Below, in pieces: positions 54,754 to 64,000 of a DNA stretch of 64,000 nucleotides. The stretch comes from Oikopleura dioica (taxonomy: Eukaryota > Chordata > Appendicularia > Copelata > Oikopleuridae). Under the pieces are notes generated by a model. The model was not told where the DNA came from, made no database searches, and saw only the letters and a list, made by a program, of their open reading frames with translations. Position numbers and translations under genes: made by a program. The stretch's first letter is position 1; each line of letters opens with the position of its first letter. The stretch lies in NCBI GenBank assembly GCA_907165135.1, contig OU015569.1, positions 4,898,001 through 4,962,000 of the forward strand. Reading direction: 5' to 3'.

Positions 54754-55419
54754 ATGGCGCTGATCAAAAGCGTCCTCGACTGTCGCTTCAACTCAAAAAC
54801 CTGGTGGAAGTGGTTTTGCGTAAGTGACAGAGCGCCAGTCTCGTTAAACCGACCTGGAAGATTTCTCTGATCTGAATTTTAGATGCCGGTTTGCGTCCGA
54901 TCCTGCCTCATCTCAAAACGACTCAATTCTGCCAGGAAAGGGAGAAAAAAACTCAACTGAACTGCGGAGCAGCTTTTTTGAATAACTTTAGTATTTATTA
55001 TTTTACTTTAAAAGTCAAATTGAAGAATTTTTGTTTATTTCCCTGGAAGTCACTTGTTCTATCTAATGTGCCCGATTCTTTTTGTTCTCGTTCTCGGGAT
55101 CGTTTCCCTGATGATGTTGGTAAGTTCATAAATTCAGAATTGGTCGTATTCAATAAGATTAGTTGTATAATGTTTTCTTTAGATTCTAGCCGACTTCATC
55201 TACGAGCAACACCCAAAAGACACTGTAAAATGGATCATTTGGGTCTGCATCATTCTAACGGCGCACTTTGTTTTCTGTTACTGGATCGCCCTGGTTCGAC
55301 TTAGAAAAAGATTCGACAGCCGATTCAATGACCACGATAAATGCTGTTTCTCCACTTATATCGTGACAATTTTCTGCAATCAATGCTCCCAGGAACGGAT
55401 AAATCGTAGCCATCCATAA
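54754..55419 (+). CDS. PLAC8-family (cornifelin/onzin-like) membrane protein
   Basis: Four exons (54754-54819, 54883-54935, 55050-55119, 55183-55419), 141 residues. N-terminal cysteine block LDCRFNSKTWWKWFCMPVCV, two hydrophobic segments (YLMCPILFVLVLGIVSLMML; WIIWVCIILTAHFVFCYWIA), then RLRKRFDSRFNDHDKCC and IVTIFCNQCSQERINR. The CxxC-rich FC..C..Q..R end and the early LDC...C..C match PLAC8-domain proteins; the long pair of membrane helices between them is unusual. Junction 2-3 reads as GA-AG. An alternative 3' exon after 55.47 kb could replace the last four residues. Confidence 0.55.
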
Positions 55420-55654
55420 CAAAATAGGCAAACAAGCCATACCAATGATAATTTCAACCCTCCCTCCTTAGGAGATCTATGTCTCTTGAGCAGAGAACGA
55501 AAGATTTGATCCGTCAAAGACCGAGATGGGTTATCGTCTGGAAAGCCACTCAAGCGAGCTCGGAAGCATCGTCATCGTCTAAATATATCCACTTCTATTC
55601 ACACAACCTATCTAACCCTTTTTTCATCAAATTCTGCCATACCAATAGTTCACT

Positions 55655-56081
55655 CTAATCCAAATAAAACGCTATACTTTTCAACTGAAGCGGGAGACAG
55701 GTGGGCAAACTCGCGTGGCTGCTACCTGTCAAGCGCAAATACTTCTACTCACTTTCGAAAAATGAAATTGTCGAGCATAATTCCGCAGATCACTTAACAC
55801 CTTGCCGTGCAAATACTTGACGAAATAGAAACGCGCCCGTAAAATTTGGGTCGGTAATTGAGCCTCAGTTACTGTGGGAGAAAGTAAATGTAAGGTGAAC
55901 ATACGAGCTCGCGTTGAACATTGATTTTCATCTTCAGAAGACAAAGTGATTGGAATTTCTCTTCCGGAGAAACTTTTCAATAGGGCTTGGTTCAACTTAT
56001 TAAGTTTCAGCGTGATTGATCAAGTTAAAAGTCCACGAAATTGAGCACATCATCTGTCATCTTAGCTTCTTCCAAATTCAT
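55655..56081 (-). CDS. Hypothetical 94-residue protein
   Basis: Minus-strand exons 56037-56081, 55905-55995, 55753-55871 and 55655-55684 (introns 41, 33 and 68 bases, all GT-AG). MNLEEAKMTDDVLNFLNQAL, LKSFSGREIPITLSSEDENQ, then LPTQILRARFYFVKYLHGK and SDLRNYARQFHFSK. Acidic start, helical basic end. The 33-base intron is a multiple of three and may be retained. Convergent with the PLAC8-family gene, 236 bases apart. No family recognised. Confidence 0.5.
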
Positions 56082-57463
56082 GATACCAGAGACGAAGGCC
56101 TTTCCTTTTTTTTGCAAAAGCTATGTTTTCTTAATAGAAAGTTCGGCTGAGTTGGTCGGTAGAGCTTTCTAAGAATGAGCTGGAACAAGCAGTAAAGTGT
56201 CACTTGAAAACGCATAAATATGCACCGTCTGAGAATACAGCATTGCTAGGGGCCCCGCACGTCGCCCCAAATGTCACCATTCGCGAGTAAGGGAGGAGAC
56301 TAATGTAATAGACATCGAAGGCGAGCAAAAGCAGAATATTCAGGGATTCTCATCGCTTTCAAGGTCTAAGAAATATTGCTTTATTGTAGTACTTTCGTCA
56401 AGGCCACTGATCGTTTCGAAAGTACAGTAAACCGTGTTTTAGAGTGCGGCTATATATTTTGGCCCTTGCGTCGCATGTTTCGCCGCCCGCTAATGATACG
56501 AATGAAGGACGTGTAAACTTCTCACCATAATTACACGATAATGTGGTCGGTCACCACAACTCTAAATAAAAAAACGAGGGTGAAAAAAAACAAATCTTGG
56601 AAAATCACGGCAACACTCTTTAGACGCCGTTTCTAAATAGGTGTTTAGACAAAAATTATTACGGATCTACATGTCCATTTTCAGGATTTTGTTTTGCTAT
56701 GTTTTTCAAGACGGAGTTGAGTTTTTTAGCTTGTCGAAGAAATTGCAAAAACACAACAAACCCTCGGCGGCTCGGTTTTCAGAAGCGCCGTTATCGCCGC
56801 TGCATACTTTATTCCAACCCAGAGCTATTCAACTTTAGACGTGGCCTGTTTATTCCCACGGCCGCAGAAGATATTTCCTTTTTCTAACAACTATGCAAAT
56901 ATATTCAGAAATCACCTGTTTATCACTTAGCTTTTAGAACGCTGCGGGCAGCAGTCAACCCGAATAAACACCTAAAAATATTCTTAAAAAAGTGGGTCCC
57001 CATTTAACGGATAAATACCCCTTGAAAGTCCGCATTTTAAAGGATTAAGTATTTCGATCCGTTAAAATGGGGACTCCCCAGAAGTATTTACCCGTTAAAA
57101 TGAAGACCCCCTTTTTATACGAGCTGCTAAAAATAATTTCACAAAGATTACGACTTATACTTCCGTAATGAGCTAACAGGTGTTTTTATACCAAAAAGAA
57201 TCGGTAAACAAGTCAGTATACATTTTTGTAAAAGTCAACATTTCACCATTCGCGCAGGTGGTGGATGTTAGCGTTGGGGATTATCCGAAGGCGCAACTTT
57301 CGGAGTGCACAGCTGTTTGCTAAAATTGAAAAAGTAAAGTATCTTTTACCCCCTCTCTGTCCAAATTTATATCTTGGGAAAGTAACATCTTGAAAAACGG
57401 CGTAAAAAACGCAAAAATAAAATTTCGAATTTTTCAAGAAAAAAAAAATACAAATAACAAAAA
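56082..57463. other. Intergenic
   Basis: Small inverted repeat TCCCCATTTAACGGAT (56996-57012 region) and TCCGTTAAAATGGGGA near 57058-57074. Pyrimidine and A runs. No supported exon; promoter of the long gene should lie near 57.4 kb. Confidence 0.45.
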
Positions 57464-60400
57464 ATGAACATCGACAAGTGGGACGAATATGGACTAGAGT
57501 GCGATCAACATTTGTATCCCGAGCTAGGTAGGGTTAAAAACACGCGAAAGCGACATTTGTCCGGCAACAGGTTAGATTTTCTCAAAGGATGGCGACTTCC
57601 CATAACTGAAGATCATTTTTGATAATTCGTTTCGGTCGCTTCGGATGTGAAAATCATCATCTGAAAATTTTATTTTCTGAAGAAATCGATTAGCCGCTTC
57701 TAATAAAGGAAAACTTAACGCGGGAGCACACAAAATTTTTTTCCCGGTGAGCGCACGGCGCCCCTTTTTCGGGGCAAACCCCATTTAAACATTTTAGCGC
57801 AAAACCAGTAAATTCTTAGGTCAAAAAAAGTCTTCCACAAGACATAAAAGACACACTGTTGACAAAATTTAGCCCCAGTAAAGTGGGGTAACGAAAATTT
57901 TCGATGATGAAAACTTGAAAAAAATCTAGGATAAACGGGCTCTGCCCCGAAAAAGGGGCGCCGTGCGCTCGCGCGTTAAGCCGCGGAAAGCGCGGCTGTT
58001 CTTTGGTGTTTGCTCGAAGCCGCAAGTGGCCTCTCGATTTTCGAATAAAAAATGTTTGGTGATTATCTAACGGGAAATTTCTAAAAGGAAGAGCCCCTTA
58101 GGATGGCTTGATTGTTGCGTTAAATTGCGCGAAAGAGTTAAGGGTCGAACGGGCGCAGAGCGGCGGTCCCAAATCCGATCCAGCCAAAATCCGGACATTG
58201 GAAAATCCAGCGCAGCTCTTTATCAGCCGCGCTTATCAGTACACCCGCTGATTCACTGCTTTTCTTATCCGTTGTGTACCCAAACACTCAATCCGAAAGC
58301 CAGGGGCATCTCTCTCCAGTTTTTGGACGGCCAACACGTCACTGGGAAGAAAATTAAACTTCAAATCTTACACTATTGATATTTACGTATATGCGTTTAT
58401 TCTTTAGTTGCTATAGCAAATAATACGTATGTGAGTACGTTCGATTAAATCTCTAATGCAAAATATTCGCGTGAGAAGGAAAAATGTTTTGCTCAAAAAC
58501 AGGAATCAAAAAGGACTAATTTCTAACGACGTAAGATTGAAATTAACCGCAAGCTCTTTTTTGAAAATGAGCAGATGATGTTCAAATCAGGTTCAGGCGC
58601 ATCTGCCCGGAATGGCTGCTGAGGTCGAAACAAATATTTAAAATCACATAGCTTTTTATAATTCGAATGCCTTTTCTTTTTAATTATTTTCTGAAGAAGT
58701 TTCATTCGATCACTTTAGTTATTTTTAAAAATGGAATTCGAGCTCTCCGAAATTTTGGAGATGAGAAATGAACTCTGATTAAATCTCATTTATTCTGAAA
58801 AATATGATGATGTTTGAAAACCTTTTGAAAAGGACAAAATTCAGCGTTAGCGAGAATAACAAAAGTCACCGAATAAATTGCCAAAAGACGAGATAAATCG
58901 CCAAAGAATAGTCACTTTTTCGAATTCGGCGAAAAGGAGGATTAGTTGAACTGTGTTTCGAGGAGCTAGATAATAATGATCTACGTACGCGGCATAATTG
59001 TTATTCAGGAGCCGCTTTCGATGTGGAACTTGCAGATTTGCTGCCCGTCCAAGCGCCATGCGGTGGCCCAGCCCAGCACCACCACCAGGCAGCGGGATTT
59101 AAACTTAGCTACTAGATCATCCTCTCCACTAGCACTTATGACCTAATTTAATTCCACCCTCTACGTCTTCCAACATGCTCATTTTCTAGCTTCACTCAGC
59201 GTTTTCAGCTTAACCCCTTTTTCCGAAAATTCCCGTCGAATTCAATTCAAACCACTGGTTGAGCCCAATAATCAATAAGCGAAAAATGTTGTCATTTTTT
59301 AGTTAATAGACATAGTTCAATTCAGTCGCCTCCAAACTTTCGAAAAAATATCTTTTTGTAAAGACGAAAGTTAAAGCCTAAAGGGCTCTCTTTTATTCTA
59401 GTTTTCTTTACAGTAATTGACAGAAAAAAACAGTAAATAAGAAGAAGGAGTTATGTCATCAGTTTTGGACTTAAATCGTGTCTGGAAGGTGAGCTGTTTA
59501 ATCTCTAAGCCATCTGGATTGGGGCAGATTGGTAGGCTCGCCAGTAGAACGTTGTAATTGGAGCATAACTAGTTGTAGCCGTAGTCGTATTTTGAGTGTT
59601 AGAGCCAGGGCGGTCTAATTTGCATTCTTGTAAATAGTCTTTTTTCCGAAGACTATTCATTTATTCTTATAAGATTAATCTCGACGCGAGATTAGTCTGT
59701 TTGAATAAAAAAGATTAATTCGGGAAATTTTCGAAATAGTTCCGAGATTATTTCAAATAATCTTGAAACGCGCGCTGTGATTGGTGGACCAATGGCCGAC
59801 GGCGCGAGAGAAAAATGAAAAAACATGCTTGGAGCGCAGCTTGAAATTTTGTCCGCGCCGCCTCGCACTGCTCACAGCTCGCCAGCGCCACCCAAATTTT
59901 TCCCCCGAGCCACGCGACCCTCGCTAAAAAGATTAATCTCGAAACTAGTCCAGTCTTGACTAATCTCAGAATCTTTTTCCAAAGAAGATTAATCTCGCAA
60001 ATTTTCGAGATTATTTACAAGAATGCAAATTAGACCGCCCTGGTTAGAGCTTCGGCGTACGTGGAATGAAAACGCATTTAACGAAACAATCCAGACCACA
60101 ACGATGTTACGCTCTGTTCACTCTCCCTTCTTACACAAACTTTACAAAAGCGAGTATTTACTTTTCTAAATGCTTAGATAAGCCGCACAATTACAGCTCT
60201 CATCCAGCCTTAAAACAACCTATCGAAGCATAAGAATTCAAAGACAAAGATCCCTTTCCGCGATTTTAGTAGCTTCCTCATTCATTTGAAGGTACTAACT
60301 CATTTTGATGCATTTTTGTAAAGCCTCGTTTTCGGAAAATCGGCTTTAAAATAGAACACGACCGTGTCATTTGTAAATGGAGAATTAAACCACAACCAGT

Positions 60401-63400
60401 ATTGAAACAACCGGATGCTAAAGCTAATTTGTTAATAACTGGTCTGGCCTTCAAAAATGTAGGGACACGTAAACCGATCCCCATTGACAGTACGCCCAGT
60501 CAAAACTGCGGCAGACCTCGTTCAATCCTTCGCATCAGCTGCACCATCAACCGACGCACAACAGTCAGCGCATGTTCCAACAGGTACAATTTCCAAACTA
60601 CGAAGATTTTTGACTTGGTTTATTTTCGAAATTTAGGATGCGTCGCCGCCGCCCCGCGAAGTCGACTCCTTGCGAGTTAATCAATTGTCGGATGAGCAGT
60701 ACGATACGTTGGGGCGAAGTGATCCACTCCTCTTCGACAGGTGAGCGGCGCCTTAATTAAGGGCCGCAAACACGCTTTCTGCGTTATTATTAGCTTATTG
60801 TTTTGACAAAGACGCAGTCCAGTTTCGAGTGAGCTTCAAACTTTGAGTTGAGCTTTTCGTTGAGCTCAAGCCCTACTTTTTGTGTAAAAGAATAAAAAAA
60901 GCTTTTTATTTTGCCTCCACGATGTCGTTATTAAAGATCATAAAAGTACCTGTTGGCGAGTAAAACGTAACGTTTTTTTTGAAGCTGTATTTTGGGCTGA
61001 GATCGTGTCGATCTCGTTTGTTCATGTTTCCGTCTTCAAGCGGTGTAAACACGCGCGCTTCAATAAAAAAGACAAAAATTAACCTGTTTTGGCCAAAACG
61101 GCCCAGACGTGGCCACAAAGGAAAAAACGGCGTCAAGCACACACGATTCTAACAGAGCATCTAACTTATTTGATATATAGCACCACTTTTTTTATCAAAA
61201 AGAAACTTGTCTTTTACCAAATTCTTTTTTTTTCATCAAAGTCGTTTCCCCTAATATTTAATCATACCATGGGCCCAACAATAATTGCTCCTATTTCTTT
61301 TAAAATTCGAAAAAAGACTAGTCTTCGTTACGTAAGAGTAGAACTTGCTACGCCGGGAATCCAAAATAAACGTGTTTTTCATGGTACTCTCGGCTTTAGT
61401 TCCTCATCAGTGTTTTATGGGGATAACACGTGTACCAGTTGATAGAGTTAAAAGGGCGCGCGTCATACTTTTATAAATTTCATAAAATTGTAAAATAAAT
61501 TCAGCTCGCTTCTCCAACAACATCAACAGGCCCAGTCTCAATTTCATCTTCACTCCAACACCGGCATCTACGAGCACGAAGCTAACCCCAACAATTGGGG
61601 CACATTCACGAGCCAGGTAATCACTCAACACTTCGCAAAAAAGTGTCAACTGTTGAACTTTAAGTTATTATTTTATTTGCAGACTTTATTAGCGGAACTG
61701 TACGATATAGATTAATAGATGTATCTGATGTGTATCTGATGCGTGTCTTTTAAGCTGGAAGGTGTCGAAGTTCCACTTGGTGAACGGCTGGCGGAGCTGT
61801 CTAAGCCGGATGCCTGCGACATATCGGTAAATGCTTAAATTCGTCCTTACTAATATGATAGTGAAGGGTTTAGCCGCTTTTATCACTGCTGCGCTCCCAA
61901 AGAATTCACAGATAGGCAACCCCACGCTCAACTAAGTCTAAAACAAAAGAACACGTTCTTTATAATAAAAAATATCAAATAAGATATAAATCTAGCTTAG
62001 AAAATCGTATTTGGCGGGGCAGTCTTAAAAAGCATCAGTCTGAAGTTCCATAATTGGGAATGAAAATAAAGGCTAACTTAGCGGTAAAGTGAGACAATGA
62101 TTATGGCAATCTTTGAAAGGGTATTATCGTCAATAATCTGCAGCCGATTTAGCTCTGTTTGTTTTGAACTATTTTGTTCACAAAAACACTTTGTCTGATT
62201 ACATTGATCAGGCGTTAACGAAGTCGTTGTTGTCAATTATAAAGTAATTGCTGTTCATTTGATTTATTAAAGTGTCACGTTGAAAATACGCATTATTACT
62301 GAGCCTGCTAAATTTCCGCCGCCAAAAACAGGAAAACACGATTTCGCCTGTTTCAAGAATAAACAGCATTTTTAGAAAATCAAAGAAAAAGCGCTGTTTG
62401 GAAATAACAGAAATTGGCCACAACTTGACTTGCTTAGTTGAAAAAAGCTAGAAATGAGAAAGTAGCGTATTCGGGAATTAGGTTAGCGCGCGCCTTCTTC
62501 TTTTAATTATGCGTCGGTCCAATTTAAATGTAGACAAAGGATGTGTTATACGCCCTGCATTTTTTGGGGAATCGTGAATTCTAGCACTTAGTCGCAATTC
62601 TCGCTTCTGCGCCTTCGAGGAAACGCAGCAGCGATAAACTGCTCACGTGGTCACGTTACTCCTAGTGAATTTATTTTTCTCCTCAGCCTATTACTCAAGC
62701 AAACGAACCCAGCCACGTGCGGAAATGAAAACCACCCCGCACTTATCCCATAATAAATACTCAACAGCTCAAACCAACTTCAACAGTCTTCTTTAATAAG
62801 TTTAAATAAAAGAAAGAGCAAGAACCTTGTCGAATCCACTGACTTTTCCCTAAAACAGTCAAGTCCTTTTTTATCAAACCAAAAAGAAGCTGCACACTTA
62901 TCTGGTTCCTCTAAAAACCCAAATCTAAAATTTCTAAAAAATAAACAAAACGAATAAGACCAAAGACTTTTCAAAGCGGCTTCGTTTTTAAAAAGCCCAT
63001 ACACGGCTTTTCATTGAAGCTCTTTGAGATCCTGACTCAGGTTTTCGAAACAGGTTACCGAGCTCATGCTTTTATCGTCTTATTTTCTGGTGATCTAGAT
63101 ATTTGTCTGAAAATAGTTAAATTCTTTAAAAGATGCGTTTTTCAAATTCAACATGCTACAAACTTGTGGGAAAAAGTAATTGTTTTCTGCATTTATATTT
63201 TGAAAAAGTGCAGCTTTTTTTAAAACCAGCTTTTTTTATGTCTTCATTTCAATTTTAAAGGTGCTCGGCGGTTGTTTGTAAACAGCGCGCGTGTAGTACT
63301 ACAGTTAGCGTGAAAATATCTAAATGAAGAAAATATTTTCGCCTTGTGGTCGTTTCAATAGAAAGGTTGAGATGAAATAATTTCGGCTTCTATCAATCAC

Positions 63401-63676
63401 GGGGGCGTCCTGCGAACTCGCCCTGCGTCTAGGAATGTTCGTTATTTTAATTTTCAAGATTCACTCAACTTCGCCGCCTGCTGCATTTATTTTTTCATAT
63501 TTTAAAAATGGTTTCAAGGCGAAAGTTCAACAAGGCATTGAATTACGAGAGGGCGTGTAAACAATTTAGGAGCTTCTGGAAAATGATAAGATAAAATTTC
63601 AGTTCACGTTTCAGGTGCAGTTGGAGTACGACTATCCGCCGGATTACGCGCCCCTCGACGATCATCCGCATCAAAG
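57464..63676 (+). CDS. Gln/His-rich regulatory-type protein with long introns, 3' partial
   Basis: Eight in-phase exons: 57464-57527, 59009-59088, 60491-60583, 60637-60740, 61505-61616, 61683-61703, 61755-61826, 63615-63676; continues past the window. MNIDKWDEYGLECDQHLYPE, FDVELADLLPVQAPCGGPAQ, NPSHQLHHQPTHNSQRMFQQ, DASPPPREVDSLRVNQLSDE, HSNTGIYEHEANPNNWGTF, LEGVEVPLGERLAELSKPD and VQLEYDYPPDYAPLDD. Disordered, Gln/His/Pro-rich, with a PPxY motif, as in transactivation regions; no DNA-binding domain yet. Introns of 1.4-1.8 kb contrast with neighbours and suit a developmental regulator. Exon 2 ends at GC, exon 6 at GA; without the latter splice it stops at 61715. Confidence 0.6.
57749..57970. 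repeat. Inverted repeat in first intron of the long gene
   Basis: Perfect 28-base arms 57749-57776 (GCGCACGGCGCCCCTTTTTC core) and 57943-57970. CTTAACGCG/CGCGTTAAG just outside suggests a longer original repeat with an insertion. Confidence 0.7.
59453..59488 (+). CDS. Candidate alternative first exon of the long gene
   Basis: MSSVLDLNRVWK followed by a consensus donor gtgagc. Phase 0, so it could splice to the exon at 60491 and bypass exons 1-2, giving a protein without the acidic N-terminus. Needs its own promoter in the 59.1-59.4 kb region. Confidence 0.35.
59606..60042. mobile_element. hAT-like MITE
   Basis: 437 bases with 30-base terminal inverted repeats (CAGGGCGGTCTAATTTGC... and complement at 60013-60042) flanked by a perfect 8-base duplication GTTAGAGC (59598-59605, 60043-60050). 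CAGGG ends and 8-base duplications are typical of hAT elements. Inside are several GATTAATCTCG words in both orientations. No transposase frame. Confidence 0.9.
60906..61057 (-). CDS. Antisense 3' exon nested in the long gene
   Basis: Minus-strand frame after a ttattgaag acceptor: RVFTPLEDGNMNKRDRHDLS, then PKYSFKKNVTFYSPTG and FMIFNNDIVEAK. It ends at a TAA overlapping AATAAA. Looks like a true terminal exon lying in the 764-base intron 60741-61504; upstream exons not found, family unknown. Confidence 0.4.
61827..63614. other. Long intron of the 57-64 kb gene
   Basis: 1788 bases, AT-rich, with a dispersed-repeat copy at 63003-63062. No supported exon inside. Confidence 0.45.
63003..63062 (+). 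repeat. Dispersed repeat, copy at 63.0 kb
   Basis: CACGGCTTTTCATTGAAGCTC, CCTGACTCAGGTTTTC and ACAGGTTACCGAGC, in the order of the copies at 36.6 and 63.9 kb. Confidence 0.65.
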
Positions 63677-63892
63677 GTAACTCCACAAAACGCAAATCCG
63701 TCCTGACGTGATTGCTTCTTTTCAAATTCCCTTTTCCTGGTATCTCAAATTTCAAACTATCAAAAATTTCAACTTGCATTCAAAATCACTTCTCCGGCAG
63801 CCTGTGTTCAAAACCTGAGCAGATGTTTGAAAGATCTTTGATGAAAAGCTTCGAAGCGTTATCAATTCTTACGAAGTCACTTTGCGGCTTCA

Positions 63893-63972
63893 TTTCTTAA
63901 AAAGCCGCTACGCGGCTTTTCATTCTCGCTCCTTCAGAACCTGACTCAGATTTTCTGTACAGGTTGCCGAGT
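63893..63972 (+). repeat. Dispersed repeat, copy at 63.9 kb
   Basis: AAAAAGCCGCTACGCGGCTT (small palindrome), CATTCTCGCTCC, CCTGACTCAGATTTTC and ACAGGTTGCCGAG. A partial reverse copy (CCTGTGTTCAAAACCTGAG) lies at about 63801-63820. Confidence 0.7.
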
Positions 63973-64000
63973 CCAGAACACAGGTCTACTAATGTAGTTG

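Noticed and set aside
55255-55440. Minus-strand hydrophobic frame of 61 residues
   Set aside because: Shadow of the last PLAC8-family exon.
1-64000. Bacterial features: CRISPR arrays, operators, Shine-Dalgarno sites
   Set aside because: The window is eukaryotic; no regular direct-repeat array was seen.

Overview
The window is nuclear DNA of a very compact animal genome, and the larvacean tunicate Oikopleura dioica (or a close relative) fits best. Direct support: almost every gene can be read only by joining short exons across introns of about 40-50 bases; genes on the same strand are often 20-200 bases apart, with a 3'-splice-like AG just before the ATG (as expected for spliced-leader trans-splicing of operons); several conserved proteins align without gaps only if GA-AG or GC-AG introns are accepted; the proteins are ordinary metazoan ones. 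The species name is inference.

Left part (1-35.3 kb), dense in conserved genes. In order: axonemal dynein heavy chain 3' end, a basic low-complexity protein, a small coiled-coil PPxY protein, an alkyladenine-glycosylase homologue lacking most catalytic residues, UBTD, cathepsin B (minus), EMC6, USP14, SAC1 phosphatase, HSBP1, an acidic SUMO-motif protein, a CFAP119-like ciliary protein, TBC1D20, a hypothetical gene, a WIPI4-type PROPPIN, POLE2, a candidate secreted peptide, dolichyl-diphosphatase, a 2.2 kb palindrome and NSF. Joined exons give lengths close to what I remember for the human proteins (SAC1 588 versus 587 residues, POLE2 532 versus 527, NSF 737 versus 744), which supports the splice models. 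EMC6-USP14-SAC1, CFAP119-TBC1D20 and POLE2-secreted peptide look like co-transcribed groups. Several genes serve membrane traffic and lipid metabolism (EMC6, SAC1, TBC1D20, WIPI4, DOLPP1, NSF), but they need not act together.

Middle (35.3-45.3 kb), gene-poor. It holds small, mostly unnamed two-exon genes, several with one membrane segment, and a duplicated inverted module in which two copies of a membrane-protein exon flank a U1 snRNA gene and a tRNA-Ser(AGA) gene.

Right part (45.3-64 kb). An S1 protease gene (minus) has PAN/apple-like exons lying between its Asp and Ser exons. Then come a foldback element, a stand-alone 76-residue ubiquitin-like protein, small and coiled-coil genes, a PLAC8-family membrane protein, and a long-intron Gln/His-rich gene that runs off the window, with a hAT-like MITE and an antisense exon inside its introns.

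Mobile DNA is mostly short inverted-repeat elements, many inside introns. The most striking is a 1020-base terminal-inverted-repeat element in the SAC1 coding sequence, flanked by an 11-base duplication and apparently removed as an intron. All exon models were read by eye; no alignment, transcript or database was available, and family comparisons rest on memory.
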